64,000 nucleotides of DNA from Cylicocyclus nassatus (lineage: Eukaryota; Nematoda; Chromadorea; Rhabditida; Strongylidae), in contig CATQJL010000112.1 in assembly GCA_958299035.1 (NCBI GenBank), positions 10,888,880-10,952,879 of the forward strand. The letters are read 5' to 3'. Of the stretch, positions 24,830-37,742 are shown one piece after another (positions within the stretch are counted from its first letter, which is position 1; each line of letters opens with the position of its first letter). The notes beneath the pieces were generated by a model. That model did no database searches. It worked only from the letters and a program-made list of their open reading frames with translations, and was not told the DNA's origin. Position numbers and translations under genes: made by a program.

Positions 24830-27800
24830 AGACTTCCTTGCTAATTTGTGGGATGCACTATCTCCAGAAGGTCGACGATGAGAAGCAATCCTGGATAGGA
24901 AGTGCATGGCATGCTCTTCAGAGAAAGTAGGATGACAGCAAGAAAAGCAAGATCGCAAGAAAAACAATATCTGGGTTACGTGGCCTACCCTTTCCTGGAA
25001 AATGTGCCATTGCACCATTAGCAAGGAAATCTATTTGATGTAGATTGGAAAAGTTTTTTAGTGCCGTCGGTATACAACTTTCAAATGTTCAAGGTATTGA
25101 TTATTTTTTTTTCATTTCAGCGAGTATGATGTGTAAATACGGAATAGGAACTAAGTATGTAGTTGATGAGTACCTTTTAACAAGAAGCGCTTTTCAGCAA
25201 GAAAAGCTTATTTTTCTGAATACAGCATCCTCCAAGACACATTCTATTCCTTTGAATTTCAATTTCTGCAGTCCGCGAATAAAAGCAAAAATTGTAGAAA
25301 AGTCAGCATCATCAGAAAAACACTTTCTTGTAAGTTTTTGGTCTAACCAACTTGTTCCTTTGATTCAATTTTGATTTAACCAGTCACCTACCCAAGTGCA
25401 AGAATGGATTTCTCAACCCGCTTAATGAACTAAGGGTGTGAGTTTGGTGATGTTCATTGAGTTCAGCTTAATAGAGTTAGAGAATTTGAGAGATTCTCGC
25501 GAACGGAATTAAGAGTGCTGAGTGACGTGGTCAAAAGCATTTCCTACCGAAAAATTGCTCGAATTAGTGGTATTTTGAAAAACAAAGTATAGCAAAAGAT
25601 GCTCTACACAATAGTCATCTAGAAGAAAGTGGACTTGTTTACAACACTTCGAAATATTACGATTTAGGTCTCTAAGAAATGATGAGTAATTTTAGCTCAG
25701 CCTTTCCTTTTTTAAAGCTAACTAAGATGTCTGCATTTTTGAAGCACTGACAGCCCAGATATTACTGCAATTTCTATGTGTTCGAAAACAAATCATCATT
25801 TTTGCTTTAATGAAATAAAATTTATTGCATCATCTAAGTAGTTACAAAGTTTCCATTGAAATTCACTTGAATTTCACAGATGTTTTTTTTCTAATTTTCA
25901 AAATAAGAAAATCCGCAATTCTTTTTTGGTATCGCTGGCTACCTAGAGATTCCAGCTGTAAATCCTTGCTAAAGAGGACTAAGTGCATAAATAAATGTAC
26001 CCAGTGGCAAGACGAAACCTCCAATTTCATGCAAGTCCTCCCGCTTTAGTATCGAAGAATTTTGCAGTGTTAGCTCCTTGCTGCAGGCAGGAAGAAATCC
26101 CAATCTCAAAAAAGGCATTCGACTCAAGTTAGACTTCCACCTAGTCCTACATCCGTCATTCGCTTCCTTCATGAAAACTTTTCCTGAGCTAAAAGGAAGA
26201 GGAAAGGAATTTTCTTCGCTTTTTTTCAACTCCTTTATTTTTCGAACTCTTCTGAAGGGCCGGGCATACTTCACGCGATTTCAGTGGCAACGCGTTTTGG
26301 CAATTCGCCAGAACTCCGCAGATCCAACACTAGCGAACTGTACATACATAGTGTGTATAACTTACGTGAATTAATAAAATGCTCTATCTTCTGTATATTT
26401 GAAATGTGCTTACAGTGAGTTATGGACAGCTGGAATTTTGCCAAATCGCGTCGCAACTGAAATCGCCTGAAGTATGCCCGGCCCTTAGAGCATCATTCCT
26501 TCTCTCTCGGCATATAAAGCAATCGCACGTGGTCTGAGTTAATTTTCTTTTCATTCCTCCTAACAAAGAACAAAACTTGCTGGTTTCTGGACATTGAATT
26601 TTCCATGAATTCCAAATGAATGACTAGTAGTTTGTAATGAAAATGCGAAAATGAAAAGGCCGTCGGATTATTGCGAAAGTTTGATTGCAAATATGACAAG
26701 CCAATGTAGGAGCCTAATAAGCGTGCTATTTCCTTCAAAATTTCTAAGGCTCGAATTTTAACTTAGATGAATCAGAATTACTAATTTACACTCCCAATGA
26801 ATGGTTATAACTTGACGAAGCAGCTAATAGTCTTCGACAATATTTTTCGGTTTCTTGAATGTGCCTCACATTTTCCAGCAATTAAATGCTTTCTTAAATC
26901 GATGGAAATTCAAATACATTATAGTTTAGCTTGGCACAAAATTGCTTAGTTTGATCAAAAACTACTACAGCTACTCTTCATTCTAAAGCAAATCCAAGAA
27001 GATATAAAATTATTCATCTTCTTTGAAATTTTGATTTGAAAACTACATTTTTGAAAATGATATCATTTTGTATTTTCCAGATAGACTCAGCTGCACATTA
27101 GGAGATGGCGTACTTTTTATTGCTTTGACCTAATCAGTTTTCAGGCTGGTTGGTTGCACCCGCAAAAAACTGAAGCCGTTATTCTTTTTTTGAAATAATT
27201 TTGGATGAAATTTTGAAAAAAAAAATTCAATTTTGGTGATCGTTGGCGGTTTCGGAAAATTCAACTAAGCTATCTCAGTTATTTACTTTATTTACTTAAT
27301 ATTCCTCTAACGGTGAATCGAAGGTAGCTATTTCTTGCAGTGGCGAAAATTTTATTTGAACCAAGGGGGGGGGAGGGTTGAGGGAGGGAAGGAGGAGGTA
27401 GAGTAAAAGAAGATCAGAAATTTTTGTGAAAAGGTATGGGGTTAGCCATGTTTCAGAACTGTCCTTAGGATGCTTCTTAGATTTTTGCGATTCCAAGAAA
27501 TTTTCCAGGGCTCACTTGATTTTGAAAAAGTTAAAAAATTATTTTAACAAAAATTGATGTTATATGACTCATGCAGATCACTTTTGAAATTTGCCTCGTC
27601 TTCAGCCCGTTGATTGTTTCTCTCTAACATTTTACCAAATTTGTAGTGGTCTCAAGTCTATCCATCTCGAATTTATTTAAAACTTGCAATTCTAAGAATT
27701 TTGATGACGCTTAAAAGCAAAAGGAATTTTTCATTATTCATGAAATCCATTAAAATTATTTTGATTGAGAAAAACAAAACTAACCGTTACATTGAAACTT

Positions 27801-28200
27801 GATTCATTTTGGCATTGATTCAAAAAATTATATAGACGTTAGTGAGCTTTGAAAAGTATTTTGGTTGCACCAAAAAATTCGAGAAGCATCTCGACGAGAA
27901 AGCCTCGCATTTTTCTTATCAGAACTTGGTTCAACGAAATAAATTATTTTGACGACATGTAGATCAGATACGGTTTTCGGTTCCTTCACCACCAGTATTT
28001 CCCTGTTGTCGGAAAGGACCCGCAGCAGAATCTGGTGACGAGGAAATTGTACTTAATCGAGCATCCGCAAATAGCCACGTTGTATAGAACTTCCCAACCC
28101 AAATAGGGGGTGTGGGTGGGTGATTTGGAGAAATTGCTATGAATACAGTAGCAATTTAACGGTTTGCAATCATCACTTGGCTAATTTCACGGCACCTGCG
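24830..28200. other. Intergenic region upstream of nlp-12; no gene seen
   Basis: AT-rich sequence apart from one MITE (26255). Open frames are short and Lys/Phe-rich, as expected by chance. A poly-G run occurs at 27365. Confidence 0.5.
26255..26487. mobile_element. MITE family A, copy 1 (about 230 bp)
   Basis: It starts AGGGCCGGGCATACTTCA and ends with the reverse complement; the arms run about 30 bp inward to GATTTCAGT/ACTGAAATC. A second copy lies at 31157-31380 in the same orientation with high similarity across the interior. Confidence 0.8.
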
Positions 28201-28261
28201 CCCGCCACCTCACCGCACACCCCGCGGGGAGTTCGGAGAGCCAGGACGGGGCGGAGTCGGG

Positions 28262-28268
28262 TATAAAA
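28262..28268 (+). promoter_or_regulatory. TATA box of nlp-12
   Basis: TATAAAA lies 34 bp before the ATG and is preceded by an unusually GC-rich 60 bp in an otherwise AT-rich region. A start site about 30 bp downstream would leave almost no 5' leader unless the transcript is trans-spliced. Confidence 0.6.
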
Positions 28269-28295
28269 GCACTGATCGTCCACTTGGACAACGCT

Positions 28296-31200
28296 ATGAT
28301 TCACTGTCTGCTTCTATTCGCACTGGTTTGCACAGTGCTCTCCACGGCAGATGCACAATCACCTACTTTTGACCGACAGGACCGAGATTATCGCCCGTTA
28401 CAGGTTAGCCGAGCTACAGTACCTCCTAAATTCTTTAGAGCGATTTTTGCTAGGCTAAATCCCCTTACAAGGGCAGGATACCTTGATCGAAGCGGTGTTT
28501 CCATATGAACTGTATACTATCCTATAGAGCATCAAATGCTGGTTCCAAATCTGTTTTCCTTATCTGCCAAGCGGTTCTGAGAGGGAAGTTCTGGCAATTT
28601 TTGAGTTAAAAATTCAATGATTTGGATAGGGTAGAAACAGGTGTTGAGGTCTTTTCGGCGCTTGAAAGGAGTAACGAATGGTTTGAGTTTATTATATTGA
28701 AGGTATTTATTGCATAAAAACCTCTGGTATAATCATGCCCCATTTGAGTTCACGGACTAAATTTCTGAATGATTTTTATTGTAGCGGCGCTAAATTTTTG
28801 CATCAAAAATTCTCATAACTCGTCTCCAAGAAGCGCTTTGCAGATAAGGAAACAGATTTGGAATCAGCATTTTATGTTCTAATAAAACAGTAAACCTTCC
28901 ATATGGAAACGCCACTTCGATTATTCTTCCCTTGTTAGTTCGAAATTTTCAAGATTTTGTCCCATCTCAACCCTAACAAATCCCAAATTTGCAAGAACTT
29001 TATTGGTATTGCAAGGCTAACTCTCAAAAGTCAGGCTGCCTGGCACTAACTAATTTAGATTTTGTAGTCCTTTGTCTGACACCGAATGGGTTCAATTCAA
29101 ACTGCATGACTGACATTGAAATTTGCTATTCAGATGAACAGATTCAAAATTTCTAAATGAGAACCACCTGAAATTTTTTGATTAAATTCTTTACTGATAC
29201 TTTACTGCAGATACTCACATTGCTTAAAAGCTTCTAATCTATGGAAATTTCGCGAGAGTTCAGGACTATAAGCAGTATTGTAATCTGAAATTTTTCAAAG
29301 AATTGAGATTGTGTGAGCTTTTTCATTCCATGATTTTACATAGTTTTGGATCGTCTATCGTAGAAGCAGTTAAGGAATTTTCCTTAGAAATTAACCTGCT
29401 TTGATAAAAAAAACAATAGGTGTGTTATGATTTTTCAATAATGACTTCAAGCTTTCTTATCAAAAACTAAACGCACATGATAATTCATTCATAGTTAGAA
29501 ATAGACTTCGTAGTTAGAAATAGACATTTTTGTAACCTCCGCATCTCAAATGCTAAGATCTTCAAAATCTGTTGAAATTAGGCAGTTTTCCATCGTGAAG
29601 GCTAACTAGGTCAATTTTTTGTTTTTTGTCTAATTATGCTTGTCATGATATTTACAGTTATAAATTCGGTTAAAACAAGTTGATACACCCTTTGTAGTTC
29701 AAAATTTAACATATTACCTCCAGCTATTTTTGCTGAAGCGTAAAAAACGCTGAGTCGCCTATTGCTGTCCTATCATTAAATTATTGCAAGCACTCGGATT
29801 CTGACTAGTTTCTATTGCGTAATGTCTAACAGCGACTGCGAGCGATTTGCTAAATCGTACGTTGAAAAATAACTTCCTCAGCGACGAAAATTGTCCGTCT
29901 GAGATTATTTATGGTGTGGGCTAGGTAGAGGTCGCAGCATTCTTACAGCCACACTACGGAGAAAGAACTTTGTTTGTGAAGCAAGTTCTAGCCCTAAAGG
30001 GGATGTTTTGAAATTTACATACTTGTTGGATTGTAGTTGTTGACCTACATTCTCTAGCAGGTGTACTTTTGGAAGAAAGGGTAGCGGGAATAGGTGATAG
30101 GCTATGCATTTTTGAGGAACAATTTCTACTCAAAGGTTCTGGTAATGTGCTTGCTTTTTAAGCAGACGAGAAATCACAGCAAATTATGAAATCTTACTTG
30201 CTGTGTCTTATATTTAAACAATCTTATAATTAGAGAACTTGCACTTTCCTAAAGGATGATTTCGTCCAAATATTGGCGCAAAATCTCAATTTTTATTGCC
30301 GTGAAAGCAGAAAAAATTCATATTGGATGGTCTTAACAAATCTTTTACTAGCATTTAAGAAACGCTTGTCTTCCGATACAAATGGAGATTTTGGCTATGC
30401 CTTTGCCACCGTAATAATATTTTTATTATATAAAGAATAATAAGGCCAATTCAAAATCATCAAAAAGCGGGAAACTGCGGCGCGGTCCCGAAGAGAACGC
30501 TCTCGCAAATAGCACCTTTAATTACTGGTTCACTAGTCTAATATATGAAGAAACGTAAGCGCATCTGATATATAAAGAATCGTTAGCTCAGTTTAAAAAT
30601 CTTCCAATAGCGGGAAACCGCGGCGGGTCCCGAAGCAAACGCTCTTCCGAATAGCGCCTAGTTAATGGTTAATGGTTTACTAGTTGTCGAAAATACTTGT
30701 AGATGATTTACGATTGAGTATCTGTGCAGAACATTGATTTTTTTTACTCTTGGCGAAGTTGGAAAATATTTTCACTCTCAGTGTCTTGACAAGTTGCTCA
30801 TCTATGTTTCCAACGTGAGTGAGTCTGTAATCAAAGATATTTGCGTCATTAAGTTGCAGAAAAAGGTCAATACTCAAAGTTATAGAATTTGGAATGAAGA
30901 CCTGATAAACGTTTATTAATCTTGTATCCCTTTAATCTTGTTTAAGATTAATATGTTGCTTTAGCTGAAGCTCACACGGTCTGCGCAAAGTTCTAGAATG
31001 TCTATATGGGAATGACCACTTGCGAAAAATAGTGGGCCAATCTTCTACCAGTACACACCTAGATCTAATTGGGTCGAATGCCAAAAGGAATTGTGAATTC
31101 GTAAGCAATTATTTTTTGGAGTGACCGGAAGTAGCTGATTAATGAGTTCAGCTAATGGGACGGGCATACTTCACGCTATTTCAGTCGATATGGCAATTTG

Positions 31201-34200
31201 CCAGAAATGTTCAGATCTAACACTAGCAAACTGCACATGCATAGTGTGTATAACTTACACGCTTTAATAAAATGTCCTATCTTCTGCACATTTGAAATGT
31301 GATTACAGTGAGTTATGGACAGTTGGAACGTTGCCAAATCGCGTCGCGACTGAAATCGCGTGAAATATGTCCGGCCCTTAAAGTGAGCCAAAGTAGTCAT
31401 TTAGGTAGTTGTGGTATAAGCTCCATATAATTTTGATTATGATACATTATTCCCAAATTAAGTAGAATGTAGAAGGGCAAGTACTCCAAACGGTTTTCTC
31501 TCTATAACAGCCATAATTTCCAACCAAATCACTTCGTAATTGCTAAGATATTTGCAGAAATTTCAAACCCAAGTGCTTCCCGTTCAAATTCTAGGTTTTT
31601 CAGAAGCGTCAAAATTCTTTAGATATGGTAATTTTGTAAACGCTTGATAACTTCGAAATCAAGCTCCATATTCTAAAGATTTTGTAGGTTTTGTTTTGAG
31701 CGATATTTTTTTGCAAATTTAGGGTTTTTGGAAAATGATTTCAAAAAGCCTCAAATGCTAGTTTCGGAAGACCTAAGAAGTGGTTTCCATTAAGCGGGGC
31801 CTGGTTGGTTTTTAGGTAATCGAGTTGTTTGGAAACCCATGATTTGCGAAAAGTTCCAATTACTTTTTGACTCAACCTAACACAAACACACGTCATGTCA
31901 AACTCTCCCACTTTTCCGCTTGCATCATTTCTTCATAAAAATGTTTTCATTTCATTTCCAAATGGGAAGAATTTTACGGTTGATTACTCTGTCATGTGTT
32001 TGCTTTTTTAGTCAGATAGCTTGTCTTTTAAGATTCTGTTTTGAGATCATAAATCGGATTTAACGCACTCCGCAAAGTGCCGCTTGAGCTCAACTGTCAG
32101 CTGAGTGTAAGCAGATCATCACACTAAGCTATTAGAAGTGAGCTATCCCCATAGTAGTGAACTTAGCACGAAGACATTCTGAGTGCTCTTCTCAAAAGAA
32201 TTGTGAAAATCGATAGCACAAAACCTTTGGGTGAAAATTCTTAGTAATTTTTTTCAAGATTTAGAACAACGTTTTTTGTTTGTGAAGGTTGAAAGGTCAC
32301 TTGGTGCTATTTTTCCCAGCAAAAAGCTACTGCCATAGCTGACACGACGAATTATCAAGATACTGTATTACCTGACAGTTACGGTAACTTACAGTATGCC
32401 ACCATCTGAGCAGATACCACAATCTAGCTCTAGGACTATGCTGTGATTCGTAGTACACAAAATGTCCATAAAGCCAGCAAAATTGCAATATGGCAATTTA
32501 AAAAAAAAGGAGAAACCCCATTTAGCCAACCCCATCAACTTTTTGATCTACGGCTTAATCTAAAAATAATCCTTTTGCACCAAATTTATAGTAGAAAACA
32601 CAGAAAAGCTATAAATATAAGTCCTTTATCGACTAGTCTACATTCCAGACTCATTAAACTCTTAAGACACGTGTGATTGTAGCAATCTCCAATGCAAATC
32701 ACCTCTTCATCGTCAAAGGGTTAAGTGTTAATTGAATTCCGTCACAAGACATCATTAGACTACGCAAAAAGTACAAGGAACTCCCTAGAAAACAATCCCT
32801 TCACTAATCGACAGGAACTAAATTTCACAATAGGTAGTAATGATGCATGGTGTAGAAAGTCTCTTGCGGTCCTAGGCAGAAGTGCTTTTGCTACCGAAGT
32901 CATAAAGTTTGAATACCGAGGTTTTCTAATTAGTGGAAGTGGATCAGGTGGTGGCTGTGATTGAAATGTGGTGGCGTCTGGTCATAAAATCGCTCAACCA
33001 AATCGTGCAAAGTGTCATTTTCGGCAAAACATGAGCTGCGAAAGAACTATGGGCTAGAGCAGGGATGCAGGGAGTGAATTTTGCGTGTAAAAGAGAAAAA
33101 ATCAAAAATATTATTTTTATCTAAGGTTTTTCTTGACTTCCACGACTACGTGACTATTTCTTAAAGCCCAAATTCTTTATTTTCTCTTGGTTACAGGATT
33201 GGATTGAAGTTCATTGGGTGCACTGAGAGAATATCCTAGCATGACGTAATCCTAACAAAATAAGATTAGAAGAAGCGCAAACAAATGTTTGCCGGTTGTT
33301 TACAAAAACAACAACAAAAAATTTGAATTGAATTTCTAAACCGCAGCATCGTCGTTTCAATTCTGTTCTGCATTCTGACAAGCTTATATCGAGTCGACGA
33401 AGTTTGCAAATTTGATGGAATTGGAAGTTATTTTGGCAGGGACCATACATTTTGCTCTATGCATTTCCTTGAGCATTTTTTCTGAATCAAAAAAAAATGA
33501 AATTTTTCTTCTTTACGAAAATTAAGGTGAGCTGAATAACGTGAATCACAACGTTTTTGAACAACTAAATAAATGTAAATGATATTAAGTTCTGAAATGT
33601 ATACCATCCATTAATTTGACAGGCTACATTTCTGTCGTTGTGATAGAGCTGAATATTATTTTCTTTAAATAAAAACTAAATTCACTCCTCCAGACTCTCT
33701 CTCTAAAATTTTCCTGGTGATTGCAATTAGTCCCAAACACTGGCTGAAGTGTTTTTGTTTCTGAAGGGTATAGTCGCTTTCCCTGCAATTTGTTGCTTAT
33801 AATCATAGAGGGAGACAAAACGCTTTACCCACCATTGAACTCGAATATGTAGGTAAGAAATGACCCATGTCACGTCAATGGCTGGAGCTTTGAACTCAGA
33901 TGCTGCAAATAGGGAAGATAGCAATAGTTTTTCTAGTCTACAGTGAGGTGCGATATAAATATTAATATGATATGCAAGCAACTGCAAAGTTTTTTTTTCA
34001 ATATTCTCTTTGAACGGTTAGTTCCAGCATGCAAGCTTTTGCCTTTTTTGGTGGTGTCTCTTCTTCGGAGTCGTAAAATTTCTTCATAGTAAAAAGATTT
34101 TTAATTGAATCGGACGGGTGGTAAATCATATCCTGCATTTTTTGATCAAATCCAATTTTCAAATGGACAAGTCTTCAAAAGATTTGAGCTGGCTAGCAAC

Positions 34201-34850
34201 GGTGAAATCATTTTCTGGACAGCTCTTCGGAAATTATAGGAGTTTAGGGTTCCATACTGACATGAGTGGGCATAACTTTATGATTTAGTAAATTTTGACA
34301 AGTGTCCTAAGCCTCCCAATTTTTCCTAAAGGTAGCGACTCGGCAGAATGACACCTTTGGGATATTCACGTTCTCGGCTCCCCTGGATGCGCTAAATCCA
34401 AGACTGTGCTTTGCAGCTTCAGATAACGATAACCTGCTTTTTACAGGCGTGAAAAGTGCTATTTGGGCGGACCGCGTATGCCTGCCTTCTAGAGCGCGAT
34501 TGGCCCGTGGGTACGGTGGGTACAGTACATATCTCCACTCACAAGCCAATCGCGTTCTAGAGGTCAGGCTTACGCGTCTGGAAAAGCGGGATTGATAACT
34601 TAGCTCATCCAGGTGGGCTGAGAACAATAATTTCCCAAAGATGTCATTCTGCTGAGCCGCTGCCTTCAAAGTTCCCCAGGGGTAATGTGAAATACAAGTG
34701 AAGAAAGAACACCTAATAATAAGTGTTTTTTAGTTTGGCAAACGAGATGGCTATCGACCTCTACAGTTCGGCAAACGAGAATACCGACCACTACAGTTTG
34801 GCAAGAGATCACCGTTAGCAGCCAGCGCATACCTCGTGCCAGCTCTGTGA
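28296..34850 (+). CDS. nlp-12: Neuropeptide precursor NLP-12 (cholecystokinin-like)
   Basis: Two exons, 28296-28403 and 34734-34850, encode 74 residues. Exon 1 has a signal peptide (MIHCLLLFALVCTVLSTADA) and ends DRDYRPLQ at a phase-0 donor, CAG|GTTAGC. Exon 2 follows TTTTTTAG and opens FGKR, completing the first peptide. The second and third copies follow as DGYRPLQFGKR and EYRPLQFGKR, then a 13-residue tail and TGA. Gly is the amide donor and KR the convertase site, so predicted products are DYRPLQF-, DGYRPLQF- and EYRPLQF-amide. The first two equal the known C. elegans NLP-12 peptides, which act through CKR receptors in proprioceptive control of movement and feeding. The third copy is a variant. 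The 6330-bp intron holds several MITEs. A polyadenylation signal is at 35008. Confidence 0.95.
28464..28938. mobile_element. MITE family B, copy 1, in the nlp-12 intron
   Basis: The ends are CTTACAAGGG and CCCTTGTTAG. About 110 bp of each arm is inverted, including CAAATCTGTTTCCTTATCTGC-like sequence. Copy 2 is at 47377-47836 in the GALK intron. Confidence 0.8.
30441..30668 (+). repeat. Diverged tandem duplication in the nlp-12 intron
   Basis: Two units about 134 bp apart share AGCGGGAAAC(T/C)GCGGCG and GGTCCCGAAG..AACGCTCT. They are GC-rich islands in an AT-rich intron. Function unknown. Confidence 0.6.
31157..31380. mobile_element. MITE family A, copy 2, in the nlp-12 intron
   Basis: It starts GGGACGGGCATACTTCACGC and ends GTCCGGCCCTTA. 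The interior is closely similar to copy 1 (26255-26487), including the run TAGTGTGTATAACTTAC. Confidence 0.8.
34313..34678. mobile_element. MITE with about 50-bp inverted ends, 55 bp before nlp-12 exon 2
   Basis: The left block GCAGAATGACACCTTTGGGA is answered by TCCCAAAGATGTCATTCTGC in inverse. The centre is itself palindromic (TCTAGAGCGCGATTGGC / GCCAATCGCGTTCTAGA). It sits next to the splice acceptor, so it may have changed the branch region. Confidence 0.75.
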
Positions 34851-35007
34851 TTTGTTTGTCGACACGTGTGATAACTGTTATCTCGCCCCGCCCACTTCTA
34901 TGATATAATCTGTTTATGATTGTGTAACGCATTGTTTCGAGTCGCTCTATTCCCCCGATTGCTCCTCCCTCCCACCTCGACCCCTGACTGACACATTAGC
35001 GACTGGA

Positions 35008-35013
35008 AATAAA
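35008..35013 (+). terminator. Polyadenylation signal of nlp-12
   Basis: AATAAA lies about 158 bp after the stop codon, a normal distance for a nematode 3' UTR. Confidence 0.6.
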
Positions 35014-36333
35014 ATGATCACTTGTTGATGATCTGGTAATATCAAGATGTAGATACTACGGTTATTAGAGTTGAGTATGGCCATTATGAATATGGTACAC
35101 CCTATGATACAGTAATCCCATCCACAGCCTGCTACGGTAGCTCGTGCGAAAGGTTCGAACTGCGCGCATCACACTGCGGTGCCTACCCAACGATAAGGAA
35201 TCTTTGCGCAGTGACATTGGAAAGATATATTAACTATAACTTTTGGAACTCACATTGCCCACAGACGATGTGGTCAACAACCTCTAAATCGTTCGAAAAA
35301 ATACATATTTGCATTATACAAACAGACACACGCATACAGATACAATAACACACTGATTTCAATAATCCTTGACTTCCGCACAAGCGTAAAATCCTGAAGC
35401 AGGTTCAGATGATGAAATTTTCGAAGAAAGATTTCAAGAGCTTATATCATGAGGGGCGATTTTTGTCGTCAGGTGGACACCAATCAGCCATTTTTAGTAT
35501 TTTATGAAGTTCTAGAAGCAATCAAAGTTTCTAACAACATATACATGATCGTTCCATCGGCTGCTCGATCTTACTATTCCGAAATGGATTCAACAAGGGG
35601 GGGGGGGGGGCAAAAAAAACGTGAAAATGCAGCTAATGGCGTTTTCGTGAATATTTCAATCAAAATTCGACCAAATGCCACCAAACTTAGGAAGTGGTAG
35701 CTTCGGATGCCTAGTAAGCTAGAGCACTTTGTGCGATAATTTTTATAGACTCATTTAGCCCTATACTGGGCTGTTTTAATCGCGCCTTTTGACCATCTCT
35801 CTGAGTAAATGGGGTTTATAAAAAGTAATGGATCTACTACTCAAGTTCGAAAACATCAAATTCAACAATCAAGATGTTTGTTTTATGCATTCAAACTGCG
35901 AAACTCGCACTATTTGACTGGTATCTACTTGAGATCCATCGGGATTAAGTTCCACGTTTGTTTGCCTGCCTGTAAAAAAGTTACGAATAGCATTTCTTGC
36001 CACGCTCTATCAAACTTTGTATACGCCCTACGGGCGCAGTCGAAAAAGGACCATAAACAGTTTCGGTTTATCGGCCGTTATCAATTTTTGGTGTTTTTTG
36101 CGGACTTTCAGGGAGGTCTGCAACAGGAATATTCATAGTTAAGATCATCTATCGCTTTTCCGAGTTTTGAAGATCAAGCTGTGAAGCTGAACTGGTAACA
36201 GGTGTGAATGAAATTTTGAGTAAAAGTATACATTCGCAAAAAAATCCTTCCACCATCAGATTCTCCGATTTTGGATAGAGATCGATACTGCTTGAATGGG
36301 TGAGTGAAATTATCAGAAAGCATGTTGTTGGCT
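35014..36333. other. Intergenic; no gene recognised
   Basis: Short chance frames only. A run of about eleven G occurs near 35597. Confidence 0.45.
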
Positions 36334-36538
36334 TACCCTATTTTCAGGTGTATAAGGCCGCACCCTTTTTACTCTAGAGGCGCACACGTCAAAAGACTGC
36401 ATGTTACGATGGGGCGCGTTAACTGAGAGCAATGTGCGAGAAAGCGACCGCTTCGCGCGGCACATGCGCAGCGGCACGCCTGGGTCTGCTCGCGTCTAGA
36501 GCAAAAAGGGTGCGGCTTATACATCTGAAAATAGGGTA
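36334..36538. mobile_element. MITE family C, copy 1 (about 205 bp)
   Basis: It starts TACCCTATTTTCAG and ends CTGAAAATAGGGTA. The arms extend inward over GTATAAG..CCGCACCCTTTTT. The TA flanks fit a TA or TTA target. Copy 2 is at 42952-43155. Confidence 0.8.
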
Positions 36539-36539
36539 A

Positions 36540-37470
36540 TATAGTCCATGGATTTTTTTTACTCTAAGCGTAAGGTCAAAAATAGCATACATAGTCGGTT
36601 AACAAAAAGATTGCAACCATTCTAAATCTGACTTCCTCCATTGTTTTCACTGTGACTTCGTACCATTGACACTGAAAGTAGACCTGTTTAGGAAGCAGGT
36701 CACTATACCAGATTTTATGATAACGTGTCGATAGAACGGGCGAAACCAAATGTGCCAGCTAAGATCTGAGCGCACTAAGCTACTGTGAGGAGCATAGCAA
36801 ATCTGTGTAGAGCGGGTCGAATATTTAACACCGAAAAACTTACAGAAATGAATACCGTAGAACTTACCCGCCTAGCACACTGGTGAGAATTTTAGTGTAA
36901 AGGTACAGGATACGGCATGACGAAGGCGCAGAAGCACTATTGGTTGAGCGGGCGCGTACGCGACGCGCGGTATCCTGACCGTTGTACAGTCTGCTCCAAG
37001 CGGGATCAGGCCGAACCGTCGGCATAAATGTGCGCGCTCGCAGCGCTGGCAGTCTGCGTTGCATATGCGAGCAGACTGCCAGGAGAGAGCAAAAGGATTA
37101 AAGAGAGAGCAAAGAAGCAGGCCATGGGCGTGACCGCGAAACCCTAGCGTGACCGCGGACTCCTGCCATGCCAATTTTGGCCTGGTTGGGATTGGGGCAG
37201 ACTGTAGATCCTTTGGCTCATGCCTCTGCGGCTAATAAAGCCGCGGCGCTCAAAATATTGCGTTCTTCATGCAGCAGCCTACAATAACGGAGATGCCTAA
37301 CACTACTCGTCGACTCTTCTCATACGCCGTCATGGTGCTGGTGCTGGCACTAACTTCGATGAGCGTCACTCCCGCTCTATGCGCTGCGGTACAGTTTGAG
37401 ACCGAGTTTGAGTGAAGCCTAGCATGGAGTCTGAAGTAAATGTGTTCTTTCCTAAAAGACCGCAACACTG
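36540..37470. other. Intergenic sequence before the nested transposon block; no gene seen
   Basis: Two overlapping GC-rich minus-strand frames at 36864-37174 are not protein-like. No family recognised. Confidence 0.4.
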
Positions 37471-37734
37471 CCTTTGAAGGCAGTGTCCAGGTAAAAAGTC
37501 GATTTTGAGATTTTGTGCTTACCCGGGCCTATTCACTATGCTGAACCCGAAAACCCGCATGGAGAGCGCGAATACGGCGGAAAGGGCTTTAACGCAGGAC
37601 GGAAACCAACAGGTGGACGGGGTCTTCCCCATCTGAATTCACGCTCCCAGCCTCCAAAGCAATCTTCTCGGTTCCGATTAAAGGCAGTGGATCAGCAGAA
37701 TGGACCTCTGTCAGAATTTCGGTAGTGTTAGGTA

Positions 37735-37742
37735 GTAGACCC
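37735..37742. repeat. 8-bp target-site duplication, left (hAT-like element 1)
   Basis: GTAGACCC, identical to 42417-42424 on the other side. Confidence 0.85.

Noticed and set aside
36864..37174. 100-codon Cys-rich minus-strand frame
   Set aside because: Overlapping alternative frame, no splice signals, and composition explained by GC-rich repeat DNA.
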